From the NCBI RefSeq assembly GCF_029017505.1, contig NZ_JAQGEI010000015.1, positions 53,390 to 117,389 on the forward strand: DNA of 64,000 bases. Direction: 5' to 3'. The notes below the pieces were generated by a model. It was not told the origin of the DNA, searched no databases, and saw nothing but the letters and a program-made list of their open reading frames with translations. The position numbers and the translations under genes are program-made. Source of the stretch: Sedimenticola hydrogenitrophicus (GTDB lineage: Bacteria > Pseudomonadota > Gammaproteobacteria > Chromatiales > Chromatiaceae). Positions 1 through 7,682 of the stretch are shown here, piece by piece; position 1 is the first letter of the stretch; every line of letters begins with the position of its first letter.

Positions 1-1
1 G

Positions 2-1861
2 GAGCCGGGGCGGGTGCTGGTGAGCGCGCTCAGCCTCAATCCGGTCGCGGGTGCCCTGGACCCGCGCCGCTTCATGACCCTGCGGCTGGTGACGCCGATC
101 CTGGGCCGGGAGAACCGCCCGCCCATCGGCGCCGTGATGCTGAATATCGATGTGGGCGGCATCGCCCGTTTCTACCGCGATACCCTGTGGGTCAACAATG
201 ACGGCAGTTTTCTGCAGATTCCCGCCCCCGACGCCCCGACCGGCAATGCCTTCGCACGGTACCCCGGACTGGCGGCGCTGTTCGCGGAGGAGCAGCCGGT
301 GCTCTGGAAGGGGGCCAACGAGCAGATCATGTGGGTGCCGATGTTCCGCACCGAGCGGTCGCGCTCGCTCTGGGTCGGTCGGCGGGTGGATCCCTCGCCC
401 ATCGCCGAGTTCCGCAACGCCCTCACCCTGCGGGTACTGAGCATTATCTTCCTGCTGATGCTGGCCACCTGGCTCGCCTCGCGCTGGCTGGCGAAACGGG
501 CGGAACGCCTGAGCCGCGAACTGATCGACGGCATTCAGCAGATCCTCGAGGAGGAGACCCCGGTCAGCTTCGACTGGAAAGGCCCCCAGGAGCTCAAGCG
601 CCTGGGCATGAACCTCTCCCGCCTGGCCGAGGAGCATGGCCGCACCTCGCGCCACCTGCGTGCCCACGCCCGGGAACTGGAGGAGTCCAACCGCTACAAG
701 TCGCAGTTCCTGGCCAATATCAGCCATGAGCTGAAGACACCGCTCAACTCCATCCTGCTGCTCTCCAAACTGCTGGCCGGCGCGCAGCATGGTCTGAGCG
801 ATGATCAGCTCAAACAGGCGCGGGTCATCCACGAGGCGGGCCGCGACCTGCAGGCGCTGATCGACAACATCCTCGATCTCTCCCGCATCGAGGCGCGGCG
901 CACCCCCCTGCATCCGCAAAGCGTTGCCGTGATCCCGCTGCTGCAGGGCCTGGTGGAGCTGGTCCAGCCGCAGTTTGACGCCAAGGGGCTGTCACTGCGC
1001 CTGGAACTGGGCCGGACGGCGCCGGCACAGATCACCAGCGACCCGGACAAACTGCGCCAGATCCTGAAGAATTTCCTCTCCAACGCGGTCAAGTTCACGG
1101 AAACGGGCGAGGCGGTGCTGCGGGTGGCCGCCGCTGACCCGGCGGATGCGGACAGTTACGCCCTGCAGATCAGCGTCAGCGACAGCGGAATCGGTATTCC
1201 GGCGGAGCAACACGCGGAGATCTTCGAGGCGTTCAAGCAGGCCGATGGCGCGACCAACCGCCGCTACGGGGGCACCGGCCTGGGCCTGACCATCAGCCGC
1301 CAGCTGGCCCGGCTGTTGGGCGGGGATATCCGCCTGCGCAGCCGCCCGGGGCAGGGCAGCCGGTTCACCCTGCTGCTACCCGCTGAACTGGGGCCCGCTC
1401 TGCGCGCGGCGGAGTCGGCGGCCCCGGAGCAGGAGAGGCCCCCCCCCAGCACCCCGGAAACCGTGAACCCCGATCCCTATCTGGGCCGGCATTCGGTGCT
1501 GGTGGTGGATGCCAATCTGCATCACCTCTTGCAACTGACCCCGCTGCTGGAACAGGCCGGCCTGCGGGTCACGGCGGCGGAAAGTGCCGGCGAGGCGGCC
1601 GAGCTGATGGCCGACGAACCATTCGCCCTGGTGTTGATCGACGTCATACCCCCCGGTGACAACGGCTGTGATACGATCAAACGCATCAAACAGGCCCAAC
1701 CGCTGCCGGTGCTCGCCATCCTCAGCGAAGCGGAATCCGAGACCGAGGCGGCCTGTCTGGCGGCCGGCGCGGATGCCCTGATCCGGCGACCGATCGACCC
1801 GGGCGCGCTGCACCAATTGTTAGGACAACTTCTTCCAGCGGAAGCCGTAGACACCGAATAA
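2..1861 (+). CDS. Hybrid sensor histidine kinase, 5' end cut by the window
   Basis: Membrane sensor kinase that autophosphorylates on His and ends in a receiver domain. The frame is open to the window edge, so the N-terminus is missing; the first possible internal start is a GTG at 14. Counting from there, residues 1-135 look like the end of an extracytoplasmic sensor domain. A membrane helix lies near 138-157 and a HAMP-like linker follows. The H-box reads HELKTPLN (about 238), the N-box FLSNAVKF (about 354), and the G-boxes include DSGIGIP and GGTGLGL. The C-terminal receiver (about 490-610) keeps the phospho-acceptor Asp in LIDVIPP, but the acidic pocket reads VVDAN instead of DD, and the usual Lys is replaced by RRP. 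It may therefore be a weak or pseudo-receiver. It is the first gene of a three-gene signalling operon. Confidence 0.9.
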   Translation, partial: EPGRVLVSALSLNPVAGALDPRRFMTLRLVTPILGRENRPPIGAVMLNIDVGGIARFYRDTLWVNNDGSFLQIPAPDAPTGNAFARYPGLAALFAEEQPVLWKGANEQIMWVPMFRTERSRSLWVGRRVDPSPIAEFRNALTLRVLSIIFLLMLATWLASRWLAKRAERLSRELIDGIQQILEEETPVSFDWKGPQELKRLGMNLSRLAEEHGRTSRHLRAHARELEESNRYKSQFLANISHELKTPLNSILLLSKLLAGAQHGLSDDQLKQARVIHEAGRDLQALIDNILDLSRIEARRTPLHPQSVAVIPLLQGLVELVQPQFDAKGLSLRLELGRTAPAQITSDPDKLRQILKNFLSNAVKFTETGEAVLRVAAADPADADSYALQISVSDSGIGIPAEQHAEIFEAFKQADGATNRRYGGTGLGLTISRQLARLLGGDIRLRSRPGQGSRFTLLLPAELGPALRAAESAAPEQERPPPSTPETVNPDPYLGRHSVLVVDANLHHLLQLTPLLEQAGLRVTAAESAGEAAELMADEPFALVLIDVIPPGDNGCDTIKRIKQAQPLPVLAILSEAESETEAACLAAGADALIRRPIDPGALHQLLGQLLPAEAVDTE

Positions 1862-1938
1862 TGAAAAATTGGCAGGAGAGACTATTTTCACGGCCGAAGG
1901 CCGCCCGCCAGGGTGCGGCACAGGGATGTGCCGCATGA
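1861..1938 (+). CDS. Possible 25-codon coupling ORF
   Basis: An ATG at 1861 overlaps the kinase stop (TAATG). The frame runs 25 codons to a TGA at 1936-1938, which overlaps the next gene's ATG at 1935 (ATGA). Its product, beginning MKNWQERLFSRPKAARQ, is basic and resembles nothing I know. Its last third lies in the hairpin at 1915-1934. It could be a translated coupling peptide that opens the hairpin for the response regulator, or chance. There is no strong Shine-Dalgarno sequence, so translation would depend on termination-reinitiation. Confidence 0.3.
   Translation: MKNWQERLFSRPKAARQGAAQGCAA
1915..1934 (+). promoter_or_regulatory. Perfect hairpin abutting the response-regulator start
   Basis: GCGGCACA-GGGA-TGTGCCGC forms a perfect 8-bp stem with a 4-base loop that ends one base before the ATG at 1935. 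The AGGG that would serve as ribosome-binding site lies at the loop, so folding in mRNA could hide or present it. The core CAGGGATG is the same as in the 42-bp repeats at 12.8, 25.5 and 51.5 kb. Confidence 0.5.
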
Positions 1939-2810
1939 ACCGCTATAGTGGATTTACCCTCCTGGCCGTGGACGACCACGAGCACAACCTGTTCACCCTG
2001 CGCACCTTGCTGCGGCAGCATATGGACGTCGCCATCCTGGAGGCCACTGGCGGGCAACAGGCACTGGACATCGCCCTCGGTGAATCCCACATCGACCTGA
2101 TCATTCTCGATGTGCAGATGCCGGAGATGGACGGCTTTCAGACCGCCTCCATGCTGAAGATCCGCAAAAAGACCCGGGACATACCGATCATCTTCCTCAC
2201 CGCCGCCTTCAAGACCCGGGAGTTCCAGCAGAAGGGCTATGAAGTGGGGGCGGTGGACTATCTGCTGAAACCGATCGACGACAACCAGCTGATCAACAAG
2301 ATCAGCACCTATTTCCGCCTGATCGAGAAAGAGCGCCAGCTCAACCGGGTACTGGAACAGAAGGTGGCCGAGCGCACCGCCGCACTGGCCCAGGCCAAAC
2401 AGCACCTGGAAAACATCATCCACTACATGGGTGAGGCGCTGCTGGTGTTGAGCCCCGAAGGAAAGATCCGCGAGGTCAACCCGGCGCTGCGGCAGATGCT
2501 GGGCTACAGCGACGAGGAGCTGCTGGGAATGGGCATCGGTGATATCTTTGAAGAAGAGGGTGACGAGCAGGCCGGGGCCTTTATGGGCACCTGGCTGGAG
2601 GCGCTGATCCGGGTCGGTGCCCTGAGCCAGATCGAGGCCCGCTTCATCACCCGTGAGGGACGGCGCATTCCGATTCTGTTCTCGCGGAGCGCCGTAACCG
2701 ACTCGTGTGGGGAGATTACCGATATTTTATGTATCGCCAAGGACATGAGCGGCTATATCCGGCAGGATGTGCCGGCAGCGGACACCTCCGCAGCCGGCAT
2801 GCCTTCCTGA
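1935..2810 (+). CDS. Response regulator with PAS domain, no DNA-binding output
   Basis: A 291-aa cytoplasmic two-component partner. The N-terminal receiver (about 5-125) is canonical: acidic pair AVDDHEHN, phospho-Asp in LDVQMPEMDG (about 58), Thr/Ala switch in FLTAAF and Lys in LLKPID. A short coiled coil (about 130-160, VLEQKVAERTAAL) links it to a PAS domain (about 165-280). No HTH, GGDEF, EAL or HD domain follows, so output is probably by protein contact. The open frame reaches back to a TTG at 1869, but ATG 1935 is preferred because it has AGGG nine bases upstream and begins directly at the receiver. It follows the hybrid kinase and lies 19 bases before an ArsR-type regulator. Confidence 0.88.
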   Translation: MNRYSGFTLLAVDDHEHNLFTLRTLLRQHMDVAILEATGGQQALDIALGESHIDLIILDVQMPEMDGFQTASMLKIRKKTRDIPIIFLTAAFKTREFQQKGYEVGAVDYLLKPIDDNQLINKISTYFRLIEKERQLNRVLEQKVAERTAALAQAKQHLENIIHYMGEALLVLSPEGKIREVNPALRQMLGYSDEELLGMGIGDIFEEEGDEQAGAFMGTWLEALIRVGALSQIEARFITREGRRIPILFSRSAVTDSCGEITDILCIAKDMSGYIRQDVPAADTSAAGMPS

Positions 2811-2829
2811 GCCGTAACAGGAGTTAAAC

Positions 2830-3171
2830 ATGAACGATCAAGGCCAACCACCTCTGGAATATGAAGACACCACGCTGACGGCCAATGCCCTCAAGGCGAT
2901 GGCCCATCCGCTGCGCTGGAAGATTCTCTGCTCCCTGGGCGATGACGAGTTGTCGGTGGGCGAGATCGTGGAGCGCACCGGCACCTCCCAGAGCAATATC
3001 TCGCAACACCTGGAGCAGCTGCGCAACAAGCATATCGTGGTCGCAAGGAAAGAGGCCAACCGCATCTATTACCGGATTCGTAACGGCCAGTTGCTGACCC
3101 TGATCGGCACCATGCGCAGCGTGCTCTGTCCGGCCAATCTGGACGAGCGCTATTCCGGGGACAAGGAGTAA
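2830..3171 (+). CDS. ArsR/SmtB-family winged-helix repressor
   Basis: A 113-aa DNA-binding protein. Residues 15-90 form the ArsR winged helix: the start helix contains LKAMAHPLRWKILCSL, the recognition helix TGTSQSNISQHLEQL, and the wing follows near EANRIYYRI. The metal-binding ELCVCDL-type box of true ArsR sensors is absent; only isolated cysteines are present (LCSL, LCPANL). Metal sensing is therefore not indicated; a redox or protein-controlled signal is possible. A good ribosome-binding site (AGGAG) precedes ATG 2830. The 19-base gap to the upstream gene suggests co-transcription and makes this a candidate DNA-binding output for the two-component pair. Confidence 0.85.
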   Translation: MNDQGQPPLEYEDTTLTANALKAMAHPLRWKILCSLGDDELSVGEIVERTGTSQSNISQHLEQLRNKHIVVARKEANRIYYRIRNGQLLTLIGTMRSVLCPANLDERYSGDKE

Positions 3172-3175
3172 CAAA

Positions 3176-3343
3176 CTAGGAGCCTGTCGGTTTTGACCGA
3201 CCGTAGCGAGGGAAAGCCGATTTGAGCCAGATTTTTCGATCTTTCGAGGCGAATAGTGGACCTATTTAACGAGAAAGATCGAAAAATATGGCCAAATTCG
3301 GCTTTTCCGCAGTAGGTCAGTGTTAAATCCGACAGGCTCCTAG
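3176..3343. repeat. 168-bp near-complete palindrome, MITE-like
   Basis: The whole segment is an imperfect palindrome. It begins CTAGGAGCCTGTCGG and ends CCGACAGGCTCCTAG (15-bp perfect termini). Both arms then carry related blocks: AAGCCGA and, perfectly, ATTTTTCGATCTTTC, meeting near GGACC at about 3259. It has no coding capacity and lies between arsR and zapE. Such elements are usually non-autonomous transposon derivatives; no partner transposase is in the window. Confidence 0.75.
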
Positions 3344-3377
3344 GCAATCTCCTGCCTGTTCCGGTATTCTTGCGCGG

Positions 3378-4481
3378 ATGACACCCGAGCAATATTACCG
3401 GCAACAGTTGCAACAGGACCTTGTGCTGGCGGACCCGGATCAGGCCGCCGTGGTCGCTGAACTCCAGACGCTCTACCAGCGGCTGATCCGGCCGGCGCCG
3501 CCGCCGGCGGAAGCGGATCTCTTCAGCCGCCTGTTGAAGCGTAGGCAGCGTCAGGAAATCACCCCCGAAAAGGGCATCTACCTGTGGGGGGGTGTCGGCC
3601 GGGGCAAGACCTGGCTGGTGGATATCTTCTTCAACCAGCTCCCGTTCGATGCCAAGCTGCGCATCCATTTCCATCACTTCATGCGCGACACCCATGAATC
3701 GCTGAACCGCCTCAAGGGGGTGAGGAATCCGCTGGAGCAGGTCGCCGAGGGGCTGGCCGCCCGCACCCGCATCCTCTGCCTGGACGAATTCATCGTCACC
3801 GATATCGGCGATGCCATGATCCTGGCACAGCTGCTGAAATACCTGTTCAGCCGCGGTGTCACCCTGGTGACCACCTCCAACACCGCACCGGACCACCTCT
3901 ACCGCAACGGCCTGCAGCGGGCCAGTTTCGTGCCCGCCATCGAGCTGATCAAACAGCATACCCGGGTGATCCATCTGGATAGCGCCACCGATTACCGCCT
4001 GCGCTATCTGGAACAGGCCACGGTCTACCACACCCCCCTGGAAGCGGCCGTCAGCGAACGCCTCGATGAGGAGTTCGATCAGCTGGCGCCGGAACCGGGA
4101 CGGCGCGGCGGCAGCATCACCCTGTATGGGCGGGAGATAGCGGTCGAGCGGCTGGCCGACGATCTGGTCTGGTTCGACTTTTTTGCCATCTGCGGCCCAC
4201 CGCGCAGTCAGGCCGACTACCTAGAACTGGCGCGCTGTTATCATACCGTGATCATATCGGATATCCCGCTACTGACCGGCGAACTGGATAACGCCGCCCG
4301 GCGCCTTGTCTACCTGGTGGACGAGTTTTACGACCGCGGGGTGAAACTGATCATCAGCGCGGCGGCCGGCCCGCGGGAGCTGTATCAGGGGGAGCGACTG
4401 CAGGCCGAGTTTGAGCGCGCCGTCAGCCGGCTGCAGGAGATGCAGTCAATCGAATACCTGTCCCGGGAGCATAAGGCATGA
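3378..4481 (+). CDS. zapE: Cell division ATPase ZapE (AFG1-like)
   Basis: A 367-aa cytoplasmic P-loop ATPase of the AFG1/ZapE family, which in Escherichia coli binds FtsZ and affects Z-ring stability under stress. The N-terminus MTPEQYYRQQL is typical of the family. Walker A reads GGVGRGKTW (about residues 71-79), Walker B LCLDEF (about 133-138), and the sensor region contains TTSNTAP. Length matches the family (about 370 aa). No strong ribosome-binding site precedes ATG 3378; a palindromic element ends 34 bases upstream. The stop overlaps the slyX start by four bases (ATGA), so the two are translationally coupled. Confidence 0.93.
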   Translation: MTPEQYYRQQLQQDLVLADPDQAAVVAELQTLYQRLIRPAPPPAEADLFSRLLKRRQRQEITPEKGIYLWGGVGRGKTWLVDIFFNQLPFDAKLRIHFHHFMRDTHESLNRLKGVRNPLEQVAEGLAARTRILCLDEFIVTDIGDAMILAQLLKYLFSRGVTLVTTSNTAPDHLYRNGLQRASFVPAIELIKQHTRVIHLDSATDYRLRYLEQATVYHTPLEAAVSERLDEEFDQLAPEPGRRGGSITLYGREIAVERLADDLVWFDFFAICGPPRSQADYLELARCYHTVIISDIPLLTGELDNAARRLVYLVDEFYDRGVKLIISAAAGPRELYQGERLQAEFERAVSRLQEMQSIEYLSREHKA

Positions 4482-4672
4482 ACAACGAAATCATCGACCT
4501 GCAGAGCCGCGTCGCCTTCCAGGAAGACGCCATTCATCAGCTCAACCTGACCGTCAGCCAGCTGCAGAACCAGCTCACTACCCTGCAGCAGGCGATCAGG
4601 GAGCTGCACCAGCAGATGCGCAACCTGTCACCCGCCGAGGATGGCGGCAACGAGATCCCGCCGCATTATTAA
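4478..4672 (+). CDS. slyX: SlyX family protein
   Basis: A 64-aa protein that is almost entirely a heptad-patterned coiled coil (LQSRVAFQEDAIHQLNLTV, then LQNQLTTLQQAIREL) with the typical hydrophilic tail ending PPHY. The SlyX family is widespread in gammaproteobacteria but its function is not established. The ATG overlaps the zapE stop, so it is translated from the same message. The length is close to the family norm of about 70 aa. Confidence 0.9.
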   Translation: MNNEIIDLQSRVAFQEDAIHQLNLTVSQLQNQLTTLQQAIRELHQQMRNLSPAEDGGNEIPPHY

Positions 4673-4708
4673 TGTTTGTCCCGCCTGCAAGAAAGAATCC
4701 ATCGCATC

Positions 4709-4737
4709 TTGACATGCGAATGATAATGATTATCATC
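4709..4737 (+). promoter_or_regulatory. Promoter overlapped by a Fur box
   Basis: TTGACA at 4709-4714 and TATCAT at 4731-4736 (16-base spacer) make a sigma-70 promoter. AATGATAATGATTATCATC at 4719-4737 matches the 19-bp Fur consensus closely and contains ATGATAAT...ATTATCAT-type half sites. Fur-Fe(II) binding here would cover the spacer and -10, the classic way of repressing iron-responsive genes. It lies 29 bases before the 72-aa gene. Confidence 0.85.
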
Positions 4738-4765
4738 GATCTCCAAGTCACAAGGAGACAAACAG

Positions 4766-4984
4766 ATGCGCTGTGTCATAGATGCCTGGCTGGAACGTAG
4801 CGATCCCTGCCTGCGCCTGCTGGATGCCGAGACAGGTCAGGAGATTTTGCGCTGCGGCGCCGCCTGGATCATCCCCCTGCTGGAGAGTGGCGAATTGAGC
4901 CTGGAGGATATCCAGGACGAGGGGCTCAGCTATGCCGAGCGTCTGGGATTCACCGCGGGAGAACCGGCACCGTGTGCGATCTGA
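4766..4984 (+). CDS. Small Fur-controlled protein of unknown function
   Basis: A 72-aa acidic protein with no signal peptide or membrane segment. It starts MRCVIDAWLERSDPCLRLL and carries four cysteines (including CVIDAW, DPC, LRCG and one near the C-terminal PCAI). An excellent ribosome-binding site (AAGGAG, 8 bases) precedes the ATG, and the gene is first after a Fur-box promoter. Its stop overlaps the GTG of the DUF2325 gene by 13 bases, so both are probably expressed together when iron is scarce. I do not recognise the family; a helper protein for the DUF2325 partner is only a guess. Confidence 0.75.
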   Translation: MRCVIDAWLERSDPCLRLLDAETGQEILRCGAAWIIPLLESGELSLEDIQDEGLSYAERLGFTAGEPAPCAI

Positions 4985-6162
4985 CCAAGAAACGTTTTGC
5001 GCCCCCCCGGGCACCCGCATCCAGACGGCTGCGGCTCTGGGAGGTTGACCGGCGCTTTCACTGCGCCATCCTCGGCACCTGCCTGACCCTGCAGGAACTG
5101 CATAAGGTGATCCGCCAGGCCGGCCTCATCCTGGAGCCGAAACACAGCGACTATGACGCCCATAACGCCCTGGTCGCCAGTGCCGGCCAGGAGTGCCATG
5201 CCGCCCGGCTGCTGACCCGCCTGCTGGACAGAAAATACCGCACCCCCATCAGCCAGCTGGCCAAGGGCGACGACAAGGCGCTGCGCAGCCATTGGGCGCA
5301 GGCCCTGCAGACGGGTGATATCGCTGGTCCCTTCTGGGGCCTGGTGACGCTCCCGCACACCAGTCCGGAGCTGATCCAACGGGTCTATGGCGACGTGCAT
5401 ATGCTGTCGCACCTGGCCGGGGCCTCCAATCGTGCGGACCTGAGGCGCCTCGCCACACTGGAAGCCGGCATGGCCGAATTGAGGGAGTCGGCGCTGCACA
5501 CGGCCCGCCAACAGCGGCAGCAGCTGGCGCAAAAAGACGCGGTGATCGCAGAGCTGGAGGCGCAACTGCTGCGCCGCCTTGCCCGGGACAAGCAGGCGTC
5601 CGCGCCCACCGAGGCCGACCTGAGTGAGCAGCTCTGCGCCAGCCGACGCGAGTTGACCCAGTCACTGCGGCAGCTGGAGCGGACCCGGCGCCGACTCATC
5701 AGCCTGAGCCGGCGCAACGACCATCTGCAAGAACAGCTGGAGTCCGCGCGGACGGCACTCCGCGAGGCCGAAGCGGAACAGCAGGCCGCCGAGCTGGCCT
5801 TCCATCAGCTGTTGGTCACCGATCAGGCAGCCGCCGCACCGGCAACCGACCTCTGTGGGCGACAGATCGTCTACGTGGGCGGCCGGACCTCGCTGTCCCC
5901 CCACTTCCGCACCCTGGTGGAAAAATGCCATGGCCGCTTCGAGCACCATGACGGGGGCGTGGAGGAGAGCCGGGCCAACCTGCACTGCCTGCTGAGCAAG
6001 GCGGACATGGTGTTCTGCCCGATCGACTGCATCAGCCATGATGCCTGCCTGAAGGTCAAACGCTTCTGCAAACAGAACGCCAAGGCCTTCATACCGCTGC
6101 GCAGCTCCGGCCTTTCGGCCTTCGCCAAGGAGCTGTCCCAGCTGAGCCGGACGGATACTTAA
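4972..6162 (+). CDS. DUF2325 domain protein, Fur-controlled
   Basis: A 396-aa soluble protein. Residues about 25-150 form an unannotated helical domain (HCAILGTCLTLQELHKVI). About 160-290 is a long coiled coil rich in Gln, Glu, Arg and Leu. The C-terminal about 300-390 is a DUF2325 domain: IVYVGGRTSLSPHFRTLVEK, then FEHHDGG, ADMVFCPIDCISHDAC and RFCKQNAK. This domain resembles a Rossmann-like sensor with conserved Cys and His. The start is GTG 4972, overlapping the upstream ORF. DUF2325 proteins have no established function, and the position behind a Fur box suggests an iron- or redox-linked role (inference). Confidence 0.85.
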   Translation: MCDLTKKRFAPPRAPASRRLRLWEVDRRFHCAILGTCLTLQELHKVIRQAGLILEPKHSDYDAHNALVASAGQECHAARLLTRLLDRKYRTPISQLAKGDDKALRSHWAQALQTGDIAGPFWGLVTLPHTSPELIQRVYGDVHMLSHLAGASNRADLRRLATLEAGMAELRESALHTARQQRQQLAQKDAVIAELEAQLLRRLARDKQASAPTEADLSEQLCASRRELTQSLRQLERTRRRLISLSRRNDHLQEQLESARTALREAEAEQQAAELAFHQLLVTDQAAAAPATDLCGRQIVYVGGRTSLSPHFRTLVEKCHGRFEHHDGGVEESRANLHCLLSKADMVFCPIDCISHDACLKVKRFCKQNAKAFIPLRSSGLSAFAKELSQLSRTDT

Positions 6163-6185
6163 GCCCAATTGGGCCGCCAATCACC

Positions 6186-6326
6186 ATGCTAATGAATATC
6201 ACCACCCAAACGCCCGCCCGGTCCCGCCGGAGTTGGGCCCTGAGCGGCATCTCGACCGGACTGCTCTGGGCAACCGCCCTGGCGGCGCTGTTGCTGGCCG
6301 GCCTGAGCGGATTCGCGGGGGGCTAG
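6186..6326 (+). CDS. 46-aa single-span membrane peptide
   Basis: ATG at 6186 (second in-frame ATG at 6192) to TAG at 6324-6326. A basic N-terminus (TPARSRRSW) is followed by a hydrophobic helix (TGLLWATALAALLLAGLSG) and then a two-glycine end. This fits an inner-membrane peptide with the N-terminus inside. It starts 23 bases after the DUF2325 stop and so may belong to the Fur-controlled operon. The ribosome-binding site is weak. It also resembles the N-terminal anchor of a truncated protein such as a TonB-like component, so a remnant cannot be excluded. Confidence 0.5.
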   Translation: MLMNITTQTPARSRRSWALSGISTGLLWATALAALLLAGLSGFAGG

Positions 6327-6452
6327 CGTGATCCGAGGGCGGTACCACCGCGGCATGAAAATAAGTGAAACGACGACGACCCGGCCCAAGGGGCGGGTTG
6401 CCGGCAATCGGCAAGATCTTTAACAAGCCATCAGTAGATACAAGGGGAACAC

Positions 6453-7544
6453 GTGAAAAAGCGATATCTTGGCGTAGCGATGCTGTCGCTACTGGGCATG
6501 CACAACGTACAGGCCGATACCCTGGCCGACGCATTCAAGAACGGCACCGTCAGTGGCGATCTCAATCTTTATTACAATGGGATAGACAACCGGAGCGCCG
6601 CCGATAGCGCCTACGGCACCGGTTTTCTCGGGCTGAAATATGAGACCGCGCCACTCAACGGCCTGCAGCTCGGGCTCGCCCTGCGCCACGGCAGCGAGGT
6701 TTACGAGAAGAATTCAGACGACTCGGACGAGGGCGTCGGCACCCTGGTGACCGAGGCGTATATGAGCTACCGGGGTGACGGGTTCGGTGCCGTGCTGGGG
6801 CGCCAGGAGATCGATCTGGAGTGGGTCGCCGATTTTCATGAGGCCCTGACCCTGACCAGCGACACCCTGCCCAACACCGAACTCACCGCCGGTTACAGCC
6901 GCAGCCTGGCGGTGGCGGACGAGGACGACCTGCAGGACAGCTTCACCGACATCGGCGACGACGGCGCCTGGTTCCTGGATGCGAAGATCGCACCGGCCGA
7001 GGGGCTGCTGCTCAATCCCTACTATATCCATGAGGACGAGGTATTCGACGGCCTGGGCCTGAAGGCCGATTTCGAACACGGCTCCGGACTGGGCCTGACC
7101 GCCCACTACGCCACCTCGGATGTGGATGTGACGGGTGAGGCGGACGGCGCCATCCTGCACCTGGAGCTGCGCGGCGCCCTGGGTGAACTAGCCCTGGCGG
7201 CCGGTTATATCCAAACCGACAAGCAGGGCGGTGTGGGCCATCTGGATGACCTGGGTGAAAACATCAATCCCTTCGAGGAGGGGAACCAGGTTTATGAGGC
7301 CGATGCCCAAACCTGGTACCTGGGCGCCGAGTACAGCCTGGGCCACGCCACCCTGGGGCTGCTGGTCGGCAACAGCGACTACGCCGGCAATGCCGAGGAG
7401 CGGGAGATCAATCTGACCCTGGGCTATGACTTGGCGGAGATCGCCGAGAACCTCAGCGTTGACCTGGTCTATGCCGATATCGATGCCGACGCCGCCAGCG
7501 ACGACTATGAGAAACTGACCCTGATGTTGAGCTACGCGTTCTGA
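6453..7544 (+). CDS. Outer-membrane porin-like beta-barrel protein
   Basis: A 363-aa secreted barrel. A signal peptide (KKRYLGVAMLSLLGMHNVQA, cleavage after VQA) is followed by about 340 residues of alternating beta-strand pattern rich in Gly, Tyr, Asp and Glu, ending LMLSYAF with the C-terminal Phe needed for outer-membrane assembly. The layout (SGDLNLYYNG near the N-terminus, an Asp-rich loop about 85-95) resembles OprD/Opr-like porins of gamma- and epsilonproteobacteria. The start is GTG 6453 after AAGGGGAA. Its place behind the Fur-controlled genes suggests uptake of an iron-related solute, but the substrate cannot be read from sequence. A strong terminator follows. Confidence 0.82.
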   Translation: MKKRYLGVAMLSLLGMHNVQADTLADAFKNGTVSGDLNLYYNGIDNRSAADSAYGTGFLGLKYETAPLNGLQLGLALRHGSEVYEKNSDDSDEGVGTLVTEAYMSYRGDGFGAVLGRQEIDLEWVADFHEALTLTSDTLPNTELTAGYSRSLAVADEDDLQDSFTDIGDDGAWFLDAKIAPAEGLLLNPYYIHEDEVFDGLGLKADFEHGSGLGLTAHYATSDVDVTGEADGAILHLELRGALGELALAAGYIQTDKQGGVGHLDDLGENINPFEEGNQVYEADAQTWYLGAEYSLGHATLGLLVGNSDYAGNAEEREINLTLGYDLAEIAENLSVDLVYADIDADAASDDYEKLTLMLSYAF

Positions 7545-7552
7545 TCCACGCA

Positions 7553-7608
7553 CCGGGGCAGGCATAAGAGCCTGCCCCTACGCCGATTGGTGTTTGGGCC
7601 AAATCGGC
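7553..7608. repeat. Two small palindromic repeats
   Basis: GGGGCAGGC-ATAAGA-GCCTGCCCC is a perfect 9-bp stem. It is followed by GCCGATT...AAATCGGC. The GGGGCAGG/CCTGCCCCTAC type recurs near 13.1 kb and 37.4 kb, so it is a dispersed hairpin family. Confidence 0.6.
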
Positions 7609-7616
7609 TACTACGA

Positions 7617-7656
7617 AATAAAAAACCCCGACCGGTCTCCCGGTCGGGGGTTTTTT
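7617..7656. terminator. Bidirectional intrinsic terminator between porin gene and hemE
   Basis: CCCCGACCGG (7626-7635) pairs with CCGGTCGGGG (7640-7649). An A-tract lies on the left and a T-tract on the right, so it can terminate the porin gene (+) and hemE (-). Confidence 0.92.
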
Positions 7657-7682
7657 ATGCGCCCGTTCAAGCGGCCGATGAA

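Noticed and set aside
5200..6100. CRISPR or defence association of the DUF2325 gene
   Set aside because: There is no repeat array, cas gene or defence gene nearby. The Fur box and iron genes explain the context better.
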